The notes below the pieces were generated by a model. The model did not search any database. It saw nothing but the letters and a program-made list of their open reading frames with translations, and was not told the origin of the DNA. The translations under genes and the position numbers were made by a program. A stretch of 42,509 nt of DNA from Terriglobia bacterium. GTDB lineage: Bacteria > Acidobacteriota > Terriglobia > Terriglobales > Acidobacteriaceae. The stretch lies in the NCBI GenBank assembly GCA_020073525.1, contig JAIQFA010000041.1:1-42509 (forward strand), in the 5' to 3' direction. Below, in pieces: positions 35,305 through 42,509 of this stretch; the first letter of the stretch is position 1, and each line of letters opens with the position of its first letter.

Positions 35305-36384
35305 ATGTATCCACAAAGTGATACGCCACCTTATACGACCGACACCATAATCGACGAGCCCCCCACGGGAAGACCAGTCGTTGTATCGACAGCGACGAGG
35401 CGGCAGTTCCTGGAGCTGGCCGCTACCGGCATTGCGACCGCAACGATTGGCCCGGAAGCGTGGGCTGGTGCTCCGAAGCACGACATGCCGTACCGCATTT
35501 TGGGTCGCACCGGTGAAAAGGTCTCCATCGTGGGGATTGGCGGTTATCATCTGGCCCGGCCGGGCATCACCGCAGAGGAAAGCATTCGCATTGTCCGCAC
35601 CGCACTTGACGAAGGCATCAACTTCCTGGACAACTGCTGGGACTACAATGGCGGCGAAAGTGAAATTCGGATGGGAAACGCCCTGCGCGACGGCTATCGC
35701 AAAAAGGCGTTTCTGATGACAAAGATGGATGGCCGGGACAAAGTTACTGCCGCAAAACAGATCAATCAGTCATTGGAGCGGCTGCAGACCGACCGGATTG
35801 ATCTCCTGCAGTTTCATGAAGTCATTCGCGACTCCGACCCGGATCGCATTTTTACACCTGGAGGCGCACTGGAAGCGGTGCTGCAAGCACAAAAAGACGG
35901 AAAGGTCCGCTACATCGGATTCACCGGGCACAAGAGCCCGGAGGTCCACCTGAAGATGCTGGCCACCGCATCGGCCCACGATTTCATCTTCGATGCCGTG
36001 CAGATGCCCCTCAACGTAATGGACGCCCACTTCAACAGCTTCGAAGCAAAAGTGCTTCCTCTTCTCCTGAAGCAAAACATCGGCGTGCTGGGCATGAAGC
36101 CCATGGGAGATCCTTTCATCCTTCACAGCAAGACGGTGGCGGCCATCGAGTGCTTGCATTACTGCATGAACCTGCCAACCAGTGTCGTCATCACCGGCTG
36201 CGATTCCCTGCCCATATTGCAGCAGGCCCTCGATGCCGCCCGTAGTTTTCGACCGATGAGCGAGGCCCAGGTTTCAAAACTGCTGGCAAAGACCGTCCAG
36301 GCCGCGCGATCCGGACAGTATGAGCTGTACAAGACCAGCCACCACTTCGACGGAACGTATCAGAATCCGCAGTGGCTGGGATAA
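35305..36384 (+). CDS. Aldo/keto reductase with Tat-type leader
   Basis: 359 residues. The N-terminus has an RR motif (ATRRQFLELAATG) about 30 residues in, followed by a hydrophobic stretch and AGAP, so export by Tat is likely. The (beta/alpha)8 fold then shows the catalytic tetrad: D in NFLDNCWD, Y in DYNGGES, K in FLMTKMDG, H in LLQFHEV. The loops PYRILGRTG and RYIGFTGHKSP are those of the large YakC/Aad-like branch. The gene begins 22 bases after the large subunit stop and is probably in the same transcript. An exported reductase is unusual, since NADPH is not expected outside the cytoplasm. It may use a tightly bound cofactor or be non-catalytic. Confidence 0.9.
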   Translation: MYPQSDTPPYTTDTIIDEPPTGRPVVVSTATRRQFLELAATGIATATIGPEAWAGAPKHDMPYRILGRTGEKVSIVGIGGYHLARPGITAEESIRIVRTALDEGINFLDNCWDYNGGESEIRMGNALRDGYRKKAFLMTKMDGRDKVTAAKQINQSLERLQTDRIDLLQFHEVIRDSDPDRIFTPGGALEAVLQAQKDGKVRYIGFTGHKSPEVHLKMLATASAHDFIFDAVQMPLNVMDAHFNSFEAKVLPLLLKQNIGVLGMKPMGDPFILHSKTVAAIECLHYCMNLPTSVVITGCDSLPILQQALDAARSFRPMSEAQVSKLLAKTVQAARSGQYELYKTSHHFDGTYQNPQWLG

Positions 36385-36408
36385 CGAAAACATATGCCAA
36401 GAGGAGGC

Positions 36409-37893
36409 ATGGCCGTGCAGCGAATCGTGGTATTCAAAATTCTGCTCAATATTGTGCTGCTGGCTTTTTTCCCTATGGCAGTGGAAGCTCAGGCCGCACG
36501 TTTGACTGAACCTCCGCAAGTGAGCAGCCAGGACCACGTTGCTTCCCTCGCGCTGCATGCCGTGCGGGACAGCAATGGCAAAAGCGCATTCGCGTTTAAT
36601 GGTGGCACCACTCCTCCGGTGATCCGGGTCCGGCCGGGGGAGACCCTCAAGATCACTTACGTCAACGATCTTCCCTCCCATTCGAACGAAACTTGCGCCG
36701 GCGGCCTGTGCATGGGCATGACGAACTTGCACTTTCATGGACTGGAAATCTCGCCCAATACCCCGCAAGACGACGTCCTGACCATGCTGGCCACGCCCGG
36801 ACAAACCCTGCACTACACCGTCGAGATTCCCAAGGGCCATCCTCCGGGATTGTATTGGTATCACCCTCACCCGCATGGGGAGAGCCATCGCCAGGTGCTG
36901 GACGGCATGTCCGGCGCAATTGTGGTGGAAGGCATGGAGCGTTATGTTCCAGAAGTCCAGCACCTGCGTGAGCGCATCCTCATGCTACGCGGCTCCTCCA
37001 TTGAGCACGACCCGGCTGCCGCCGCCCTCAGGCAGCGAGTTGGAATTCCTGCCAAAAGCTGCGGAGGAGAGGCTGAACCCGCGGACAGAATCTTCACCGT
37101 CAACGGAGCCATTCGCCCGCAGATTGAAATCGCGCCCGGCGAACGCCAGTTCTGGCGAATGGTGAACGCGTCCGCTGATCGCTACCTGGACTTACAAGTC
37201 GATGGAGGGCCGCTGGAAATCGTAGCCATGGACGGTATGCCTCTGGCCGTTCACGATCCCGCGCATCCTACTCGCCTGACAGATCACGTACTGCTGTCGC
37301 CTGCAGGACGATTGGAGGCGATTGTGACCGGGCCGCCGCCGGGAGCTTCCTCCACTTTGCGCACTCGATGTGTAAACACTGGTCCGGCCGGTGACCCAAA
37401 TCCGGAAATGGTGTTGGCTGACATCGTCCCTGGCCGCGCGGAGACGGTACCGGTTGCGTTGCCTTCCAACGATTCTCCGGCGCCGGTCCGCATGAAGGTT
37501 GATCTGGCGGCCAAGGAGAAATCGTCACCGGATTTTGTCGTCAAGTTTACCGAGGACAAGAACGGCTTCTACATCAACGGCCAAAAGTACGCGACGGATG
37601 CGAAGCCGATGGTGCGCGTCCGGGTTGGCACCTACCAGCACTGGCGCATCGTCAACCAGTCCCCGGAGCTACACCCCATGCACATTCACCAGGTCCACTT
37701 CCTTGCCTATGCGGAAAATGGAGTGCGGGTGGCAACTCCAGAGTGGCTCGACACCGTCAACGTCCCATTCGGAGGAACTGTTGATGTGATCATGGATTTT
37801 ACGAACCCGGTCATCAAAGGCATGTCATTGTTCCACTGTCACCTGCTGAACCACGAAGACAAAGGGATGATGGCCAAGATTCTGTTCGAATGA
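36409..37893 (+). CDS. Multicopper oxidase, secreted
   Basis: About 494 residues. Possible starts are ATG 36394, ATG 36409 and GTG 36415; a GAGGAGG at 36401-36407 fits 36409 or 36415. A signal peptide follows (VVFKILLNIVLLAFFPMAVEAQ). Three cupredoxin domains are indicated by the four copper motifs: LHFHG, WYHPHPHG, HPMHIHQVHF and HCHLLNHEDKGMM (Cys, His and axial Met of the type 1 site). All four motifs look complete, so it should couple substrate oxidation to reduction of oxygen. It is most like CotA/laccase or cell-division-type SufI relatives; the substrate is unknown and may be a phenol, metal ion or bilin. It follows the Tat aldo/keto reductase by 24 bases. The cupin gene is convergent. 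Confidence 0.93.
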   Translation: MAVQRIVVFKILLNIVLLAFFPMAVEAQAARLTEPPQVSSQDHVASLALHAVRDSNGKSAFAFNGGTTPPVIRVRPGETLKITYVNDLPSHSNETCAGGLCMGMTNLHFHGLEISPNTPQDDVLTMLATPGQTLHYTVEIPKGHPPGLYWYHPHPHGESHRQVLDGMSGAIVVEGMERYVPEVQHLRERILMLRGSSIEHDPAAAALRQRVGIPAKSCGGEAEPADRIFTVNGAIRPQIEIAPGERQFWRMVNASADRYLDLQVDGGPLEIVAMDGMPLAVHDPAHPTRLTDHVLLSPAGRLEAIVTGPPPGASSTLRTRCVNTGPAGDPNPEMVLADIVPGRAETVPVALPSNDSPAPVRMKVDLAAKEKSSPDFVVKFTEDKNGFYINGQKYATDAKPMVRVRVGTYQHWRIVNQSPELHPMHIHQVHFLAYAENGVRVATPEWLDTVNVPFGGTVDVIMDFTNPVIKGMSLFHCHLLNHEDKGMMAKILFE

Positions 37894-37935
37894 ACAGCAC
37901 CGCCATGCGAACAGCGCAGGAACACGAGCGAGCCA

Positions 37936-37953
37936 AACTGGCTTCGGCCGGTT
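37936..37953. terminator. UUCG-loop hairpin between convergent genes
   Basis: AACTGGC and GCCGGTT flank a TTCG tetraloop, giving a very stable 7-base hairpin with one G-U pair, 43 bases after the multicopper oxidase stop. No clear U tract follows on either strand, so it may pause or protect transcripts rather than terminate them. Confidence 0.35.
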
Positions 37954-37993
37954 CTCCCGTTCCCGAGAGTTCTTCCGAGCACAGTACACGTAC

Positions 37994-38445
37994 TCAGCGG
38001 TCGGGGTGAAACGGCATGCCACGATGACCAGCACTGGCTGGTTCTGGAGTTTGCAATTCAAGATTCACGACGATGGGGTCCTGTCCGTTTCGCACGACTA
38101 CGGCTTCGCAAATCTCATTTGGGTTGGCATTGATTTCCTGGTGCGGCACGTAAGGTGGAACGTAAATAAAATCTCCGGGCTTGGCTTCATCGCTCAGTTC
38201 CAGTTGCTCTCCCCATCGCATTCGCACGCGGCCCTTCACCACGTACAGAACGGTCTCCAGCTCTCCATGATGATGCGGTCCAGTCTTCGCGTCTGGTTGA
38301 ACCACCATCGTCCCGGCCCACAATTTGCTCGCTCCAGTCTTCGCAAGCGTAATCGCAGCAGCCCGCGTCATGCCTGACGTCTGTGGCGTATCCACGTCCA
38401 GTCCGTCCGCACTACAATCTTGACTCCGTTCGTTGTCCAATCCAT
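37994..38445 (-). CDS. Cupin domain protein, apparent one-base deletion near the start
   Basis: A single cupin barrel with both metal motifs: PHHHGELETVLYVVKGRVRM (first motif) and PGDFIYVPPYVPHQEINANP (second). The conserved opening TPQTSGMTRAAAI precedes it. The frame of the barrel has no matching start; the beginning of the family (MDWTTNGVKIV) is encoded in another frame from the ATG at 38445, which has a GAGGAGA site. Joining them needs one inserted base at about 38411-38412 (reading I-V-V-A-D-G-L-D-V-D). The whole gene would encode about 150 residues. Either a sequencing deletion or a real mutation explains this. Cupins of this form are uncharacterised enzymes or binding proteins. The gene lies 41 bases after the aldo/keto reductase stop, in the same direction. 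Confidence 0.7.
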
Positions 38446-38486
38446 CGCTACATCTCTCCTCAAGCCCGACATCGATGTTGAGACAA

Positions 38487-39371
38487 CTATGCCGCCAGCC
38501 GGGAGGCACCGGAAAGTTCTTCACATTCGGTTTGTGTCAGGCGCAAGGAACCTGCCCCGACGTTCTCCTCCAGATGTTCGATCGAGGAGGTCCCTGGAAT
38601 CGGCAGCATGATGGGCGAGCGCTGCAACAGCCAGGCCAGCGCAACCTGCATCGGCGTTCGCTGATGTGCTTTCGCGACCCGATTGAGCACCTCGCCGGCC
38701 ACTTTGCCCGCCCCCAGCGGAAACCAGGGGATGAAGGCAATTCCATTCTGCTCGCAATAATCGACGACATAGTCCCATTCACGATCGGCGAAACTGTATC
38801 GGTTCTGCACGGAGACGATGGGTACGATCTCGCGGGCTCGCTCGATGTGTTCCTGAGTGACATTCGATAGGCCCACCAGACGGATCTTCCCCTCTCGCTG
38901 TAGCTGAGCCAGAGTCTCGACGGAGTGCTCGAAAGATATAGCCGGGTCGGGTGCATGCAGTTGATAGACATCGATGCGATCCAGACGCAGTCTCTTAAGA
39001 CTGCCCTCCAGCGCTTTTCGAAGATGCGCGGGACTTGCATCGTGCGTCCACTGATCCGGCCCCGGACGACCCCACCCGCCCTTGGTGGCAATGACCAGAT
39101 CCTTCGGATAAGGAGACAACGCCTCCGCAATCAACTCTTCGCTGACGTTGGGACCGTACGAGTCGGCGGTATCGATGAAGTTGACGCCAAGTTCCACGGC
39201 ACGCCGAAGAACCGCTATGGCCCCTTGCCGATCTTTGGGCGGGCCCCAGATCCCTTTACCAGTAAGGCGCATGGCCCCAAAGCCGAGCCGATGGACCGAA
39301 GACTTGCCTCCAAGCGAAACATCTCCCGCTAAGCTGGCAGAGACATCTTTGTTTTTCACTGCCTTATCCAT
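38487..39371 (-). CDS. Aldo/keto reductase, cytoplasmic
   Basis: 294 residues from the ATG at 39371, preceded by a perfect AGGAGG. A longer frame to 39422 lacks a good start. The tetrad is present: D and Y in FIDTADSYGP, K in VIATKGGWGRPG and H in VYQLHAPD. The C-terminal cofactor region (LPIPGTSSIEHLEENV) is of the oxidoreductase YajO/Tas-like group with an NADPH-type pocket. No signal peptide, so cytosolic. The other aldo/keto reductase at 35305 is from a different branch and is exported. The gene is transcribed towards the cupin, which probably follows in the same transcript. Its substrate is not known. Confidence 0.94.
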   Translation of the reverse strand: MDKAVKNKDVSASLAGDVSLGGKSSVHRLGFGAMRLTGKGIWGPPKDRQGAIAVLRRAVELGVNFIDTADSYGPNVSEELIAEALSPYPKDLVIATKGGWGRPGPDQWTHDASPAHLRKALEGSLKRLRLDRIDVYQLHAPDPAISFEHSVETLAQLQREGKIRLVGLSNVTQEHIERAREIVPIVSVQNRYSFADREWDYVVDYCEQNGIAFIPWFPLGAGKVAGEVLNRVAKAHQRTPMQVALAWLLQRSPIMLPIPGTSSIEHLEENVGAGSLRLTQTECEELSGASRLAA

Positions 39372-39493
39372 GATGAACCTCCTAAGATTTTTCCTGCCGC
39401 ATCCTTGATATTTCGATTCCATGTGTTTCTAGCTCGACCTTCATTGAGCCAAGCCCTCAACCGCCAGAGCAGGTACTCCATCGGCATCAAGCA

Positions 39494-41236
39494 CTACTCA
39501 GATACGCTCTTCGTGCTATGGTTTGCGTGGTTTCGCGCACTTGCGCTCTTGCTGGTGTCGCTGTCCGTGTAGCTGATGCGCCAGATGGAATTAGAGCCGT
39601 CATCGCTTACCAGCAACGACCCGTCGTGAGCCACGCTGATGCCAACGGGCCTTCCCCAAACGTGTCCATTGTCGACCACAAATCCGGTCACAAAATCTTC
39701 GTACTCGCCGCTGGCCCGGCCTGTCTGATGCAGAGGGACACGAATCACTTCATATCCGGCGCGCACCGATCGGTTCCAGGAGCCGTGCTCAGACGCAAAA
39801 ATGTCTCCCTGATATTCAGCGGGAAACTGCGTGCCCCCATAGAACGTCATCTCGAGGGAAGCATTGTGAGGCTGCAACAGCACGTCGGGAACTAGCACCT
39901 TGTCTCTCAACTCCGGATGCTTGCCCTCATGGCGCGGGTCCTGATGGCTGCCGATGTACCACCAAGGCCAGCCATAGAAGCCGCTTTCTTCGACATGAGT
40001 GATGTAGTCGGGTACAAGATTATCTCCCAACCCGTCCCGTTCGTTGACCGAGCACCACAACTCGCCCGTCTTGGGATTGATCGCCAAACCGGCTCCGGCA
40101 TTGCGGATTCCATAGGCGTACACTCGCATCCCTGAGCCATCTGGGTTAAACTCCAGGATATCGGCTCGGTTCTTTTCATCCGGCGTGGTGTCGGGATCAT
40201 CGACATTCGACGCCGACCCGACTGCAACGAACATCTTCTTGCCGTCGGAGGTGAACTGCACGTCGCGGGTCCAGTGCCCAGCACCATGAGGCAGGTCCAC
40301 AATGTGCTGAGTCGGCCCGCTTGCCTTCAAGTCCCCGTTTTGATATGGAAACCGGATGACCGAGTCCGTGTCTCCTACATACATCCACTGGGGATTGTCT
40401 CCTGGAGGATAAAAGGCGATGCCATAAGGCTGCTTGAGTCCGGTGGCAAACACGCCAGCGTGCTCGGGCTTACCATCGCCCGTGATTCCGCGAAATACTC
40501 TGATCTTCCCGGCGCTGCTTTCCGCCAGGAAAAAGTCTCCGTTGGGAGCAGTCCGGATCAACCTCGGATTATCCAGTCCCGTTGTGTATTGCTGCACGCT
40601 GAATCCGGCTGGAGCTTGCGGCCATGCACCTTGCGGACGGCCAACCAACTGAGGTCCATTGCTTGCGGACTCGGTGACGTATGGAGCCGGAAGATCTTGC
40701 GCCGTGATCTTGCGGACCTTCCCCGGCTGCTCAAAGCGGAAATCCGTGTAGGGTGGCTGCGGTGGCGGGGCATTCGTTTTGATTGGCTTCATGCTAGCCG
40801 GCGCAGAACCGGTCTTCTGTGCGCTCTTTTGTGTACCGTAGGAATTCTTGAGAGATTTCAAGTAAGCAACAATCTGCCATCGTTTCTGTTCCGGCAGACT
40901 GCCCCAGGACGGCATTCCGTTATTGACAGATCCGGTGGTGATGAACCAGAAGACTTCTCCGTCGGGCGCCGATTGCGTAGGTCCTTGAGAAAGTGAAGGG
41001 ATGTTCCCGGTTCCGCGTCCAGCAATTCCATGGCAGGAGCCGCAGTTCATTGCGTACAGTCTTGAGCCTGCTGCGACAGCCGCGGGCTGCCCGGCGTACG
41101 GGTTCTTCAGTTGATAGCTGGGCGGGGGCGCGTTATGAAAATGCGCATCTTGGGCCGTCAGCCTCGAAGCCAGAAGGATCCATGGAACAGCACATACTGC
41201 CACGGCAAGAAAATATGGGCGGGCACCGACTTTCAA
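39494..41236 (-). CDS. Cytochrome c-sorbosone dehydrogenase (PQQ-type) fusion
   Basis: 580 residues from a TTG at 41236, which follows GGAGG by 6 bases and gives a clean signal peptide (MKVGARPYFLAVAVCAVPWILLASRLTA). The frame is open further upstream but not protein-like. Residues about 45-135 are a class I cytochrome c with heme motif CGSCH (65-69) and an axial Met in NNGMPSW (M108). After a proline-rich linker, residues about 215-570 form a six-bladed propeller of the soluble glucose/sorbosone dehydrogenase family (FSVQQYTTGLDNPRLIRTAP, GAGHWTRDVQFTSDGKKMFVAVGS, GIRNAGAGLAINPKTGELW). The two parts would pass electrons from the PQQ site straight to the heme in the periplasm. PQQ biosynthesis genes are not in the window. 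The substrate is probably a sugar or aldehyde. Confidence 0.93.
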   Translation of the reverse strand: MKVGARPYFLAVAVCAVPWILLASRLTAQDAHFHNAPPPSYQLKNPYAGQPAAVAAGSRLYAMNCGSCHGIAGRGTGNIPSLSQGPTQSAPDGEVFWFITTGSVNNGMPSWGSLPEQKRWQIVAYLKSLKNSYGTQKSAQKTGSAPASMKPIKTNAPPPQPPYTDFRFEQPGKVRKITAQDLPAPYVTESASNGPQLVGRPQGAWPQAPAGFSVQQYTTGLDNPRLIRTAPNGDFFLAESSAGKIRVFRGITGDGKPEHAGVFATGLKQPYGIAFYPPGDNPQWMYVGDTDSVIRFPYQNGDLKASGPTQHIVDLPHGAGHWTRDVQFTSDGKKMFVAVGSASNVDDPDTTPDEKNRADILEFNPDGSGMRVYAYGIRNAGAGLAINPKTGELWCSVNERDGLGDNLVPDYITHVEESGFYGWPWWYIGSHQDPRHEGKHPELRDKVLVPDVLLQPHNASLEMTFYGGTQFPAEYQGDIFASEHGSWNRSVRAGYEVIRVPLHQTGRASGEYEDFVTGFVVDNGHVWGRPVGISVAHDGSLLVSDDGSNSIWRISYTDSDTSKSASARNHANHSTKSVSE

Positions 41237-41671
41237 GACTTTCCTCCAGCGACCGTTGCTGATCGTCTGCACGACCAGACCACGATATGAGGTTTGATGA
41301 AGCGCCGGTCTTCTGGCGCTCCACCTTCGTTCGACCGACTTGCGATTTACTCGGTCGATTCTGAACAGGAGCAAGTTCCTTGCCATCCAGCGATGATTGT
41401 CTCTCTCCGCCAAACTGGTGGTTTTGATCTTGGCAGAACATATCGTTACCGAAATCAGTTGTTTTACGTGTCGATACAAGACCACGATGGCGAAATGATG
41501 ACACCTCCGTCATGGTTCATGGGTCAGGATTGGTGTTAGTTCGTGAAGGACCGCATGTTACATATTTCATGTGATGTGATCGATGTGAAATGATCCATCC
41601 GACGGCAGCGAGTATAGCTACAATGGACCACGCTTAATCATCGTTGGAGATCGCATCCAGGAGTCGCGACT
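41237..41671. other. Divergent intergenic region with inverted repeats
   Basis: 435 bases without a recognised gene, between the dehydrogenase fusion and the flavin-reductase-like gene. A stable hairpin (41301-41320: AGCGCCGG, TCTT loop, CTGGCGCT) and an ATTTCA/TGAAAT inverted repeat (41564-41569 and 41586-41591) around a GTGATGTGATCGATG core could be operator-like. A weak TACAAT -10 box is seen at 41619-41624. No further features are convincing. Confidence 0.45.
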
Positions 41672-42205
41672 GTGATGAAAGATTTGCCTCTGTCGAAGGT
41701 CTACCAGTTGCTCGAACCGGGTCCTGTGGTCCTGCTAACGACCGCCCGCAAGGGTCACGCCAACGTCATGACGATGTCCTGGCATATGATGGTCGAGTTT
41801 GAGCCACCGCTGATTGCCTGTGTCGTCAGCAACGCCAATCACAGCTTTGCCGCATTGCGGACGACGAGGGAGTGCGTGATCGCCGTTCCGGCTCTGGAAC
41901 TGGCGCCCAAAGTCGTGAAGGTCGGCAACTGCTCGGGCCGGGACGTGGAGAAGTTCGAGAAATTCGGTCTGACGCCGGTGCCAGCCGAACGCGTGGCGCC
42001 GCCTTTGGTGGCTGAGTGTTTCGCCAATTTCGAATGCCAGGTGGCCGATACACGGTTCGTCAACCTCTACAATCTCTTCGTCCTTGAAGTGCTCAAGGCC
42101 TGGATCGACCCGGCGCAAAAGAATCCGAAGACCATCCACCATCACGGATACGGCAGGTTCGCTGTCGATGGCGCAATGATCAAGCTGAAATCGAGAATGC
42201 GATAA
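41672..42205 (+). CDS. Flavin reductase-like (FMN-binding split barrel) protein
   Basis: 177 residues starting with GTG (41672), after AGGAG; an ATG 3 bases later is the alternative. The split-barrel FMN domain shows VVLLTTARKGHANVMTMSWHMM and the FMN phosphate/flavin contact ACVVSNANHSFAALRTTRECV, ending in a DPAQKNPKTIHHHGYGRFA loop. Short-chain members of this family reduce free flavins with NAD(P)H or serve as flavin mononucleotide carriers; some act on diverse small molecules. No cofactor-specific residues can be used to decide. It is the last complete gene in the window. Confidence 0.9.
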   Translation: MMKDLPLSKVYQLLEPGPVVLLTTARKGHANVMTMSWHMMVEFEPPLIACVVSNANHSFAALRTTRECVIAVPALELAPKVVKVGNCSGRDVEKFEKFGLTPVPAERVAPPLVAECFANFECQVADTRFVNLYNLFVLEVLKAWIDPAQKNPKTIHHHGYGRFAVDGAMIKLKSRMR

Positions 42206-42281
42206 TCGGCACGGTCAATCTCCCGCGGAGCCGACCTAACGTACGGAGAAGGCCATTCCTTATCCCCTGCAGGGTGGCGCC

Positions 42282-42509
42282 GATAGCGAAATCAATATGA
42301 TCGCTGGGAGTGTCACAGGCGTCATGTGGACGGCATGCAGATTCAGGGCAAGCATCTCGATAATTCCGCCTTCCACACTACGGCTCCAGCCAGTTATCCC
42401 GACATGATCAAGGCCCTTCGCGACAAGGGCGTCAACATTACGTTCAAGGATGCCAGCAATGGTAGCTGGCCGCTGCAGCTGCTGGGGACGTGGGCGCCAC
42501 TGATCCTGC
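42282..42509 (+). pseudogene. ftsH: ftsH (membrane zinc metalloprotease) fragment, frameshifted, runs off the window
   Basis: From 42326 the frame reads VDGMQIQGKHLDNSAFHTTA, then PDMIKALRDKGVNITFKDAS and WPLQLLGTWAPLIL, which is the periplasmic segment of FtsH between its two transmembrane helices and the start of the second helix. The preceding stretch (42297-42323) reads MIAGSVTGV in another frame, which fits the family's AGxVTxVxVDG; adding one base near 42324-42325 joins the two. Upstream there is no first transmembrane helix and no start codon in about 80 bases after the neighbouring gene. The AAA and protease domains would lie beyond the window edge. FtsH is normally essential, so a functional copy must exist elsewhere, or this gene is mis-assembled. 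Confidence 0.6.

Noticed and set aside
38006..38377. 123-residue plus-strand frame over the cupin gene
   Set aside because: Antisense shadow of a recognisable cupin barrel.
41294..41539. 81-residue plus-strand ORF in the divergent region at 41.3 kb
   Set aside because: No ribosome site, no signal or domain, and it lies in what looks like regulatory sequence.

Overview
The window (42.5 kb, GC-rich, densely coded) looks like a chromosomal segment of an Acidobacteriota bacterium. Reasons: an Oar-type TonB-dependent receptor with an N-terminal carboxypeptidase-regulatory-like domain, a small HTH-plus-Mop regulator of a type I associate with this phylum, a short secreted protein family that also looks acidobacterial, a DUF305/beta-propeller pair, and several Tat-exported redox enzymes. 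No rRNA, tRNA, CRISPR array or intact insertion sequence was seen. Taxonomy is inferred from protein style only.

Layout. 1-2750: the 3' end of a molybdopterin oxidoreductase of the polysulfide/thiosulfate reductase type runs head-on into a TonB receptor lacking its C-terminal part; the two meet at an abrupt junction. 3013-5613: secreted aldose 1-epimerase, Mop-type regulator and a divergent outer-membrane protein. 5895-8167: a frameshifted NmrA-like fragment, a possible 42-residue ORF, a DUF305 protein and a secreted YncE-like beta-propeller. 8256-12987 (minus): a formate dehydrogenase module (alpha subunit, DUF1641 protein, OFA-family MFS transporter). 13211-15503: isochorismatase-fold hydrolase, small secreted protein, LysR regulator. 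15583-20642 (minus): a sigma-54 control block made of a STAS protein, a bEBP without a sensor domain, a 59-residue protein and a 1090-residue PAS/GAF bEBP. 21245-27170: tripartite RND efflux operon (pump, adaptor, outer-membrane lipoprotein). 27422-29732: DUF4136 protein and a membrane SpoIIE phosphatase. 29895-41236: a redox/periplasmic region with a metallo-beta-lactamase-fold protein, DoxX, a beta-hydroxyacid-dehydrogenase-like enzyme, an IorAB-type molybdenum oxidoreductase, a Tat-targeted aldo/keto reductase, a multicopper oxidase, a cupin, a second aldo/keto reductase and a cytochrome c-sorbosone dehydrogenase fusion. 41672-42509: a flavin-reductase-like protein and a broken ftsH fragment.

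Two themes stand out. First, sigma-54: besides two enhancer-binding proteins with GAFTGA loops, -24/-12-like elements (GG-N10-GC) lie upstream of the STAS/bEBP operon, the IorAB genes, the DUF4136 gene and, more weakly, the formate dehydrogenase, RND and SpoIIE units. A local sigma-54 regulon is a testable inference. Second, molybdenum: three molybdoenzymes (one only a remnant) and a Mop-domain regulator share the window.

Three otherwise well-preserved frames (NmrA-like, cupin, ftsH) are each broken by what looks like one missing base, and both window ends carry gene fragments with sudden loss of homology. Residual sequencing errors or a composite assembly must be excluded before these are read as biology. 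All calls come from reading the sequence and from memory of protein families; no database search was run.
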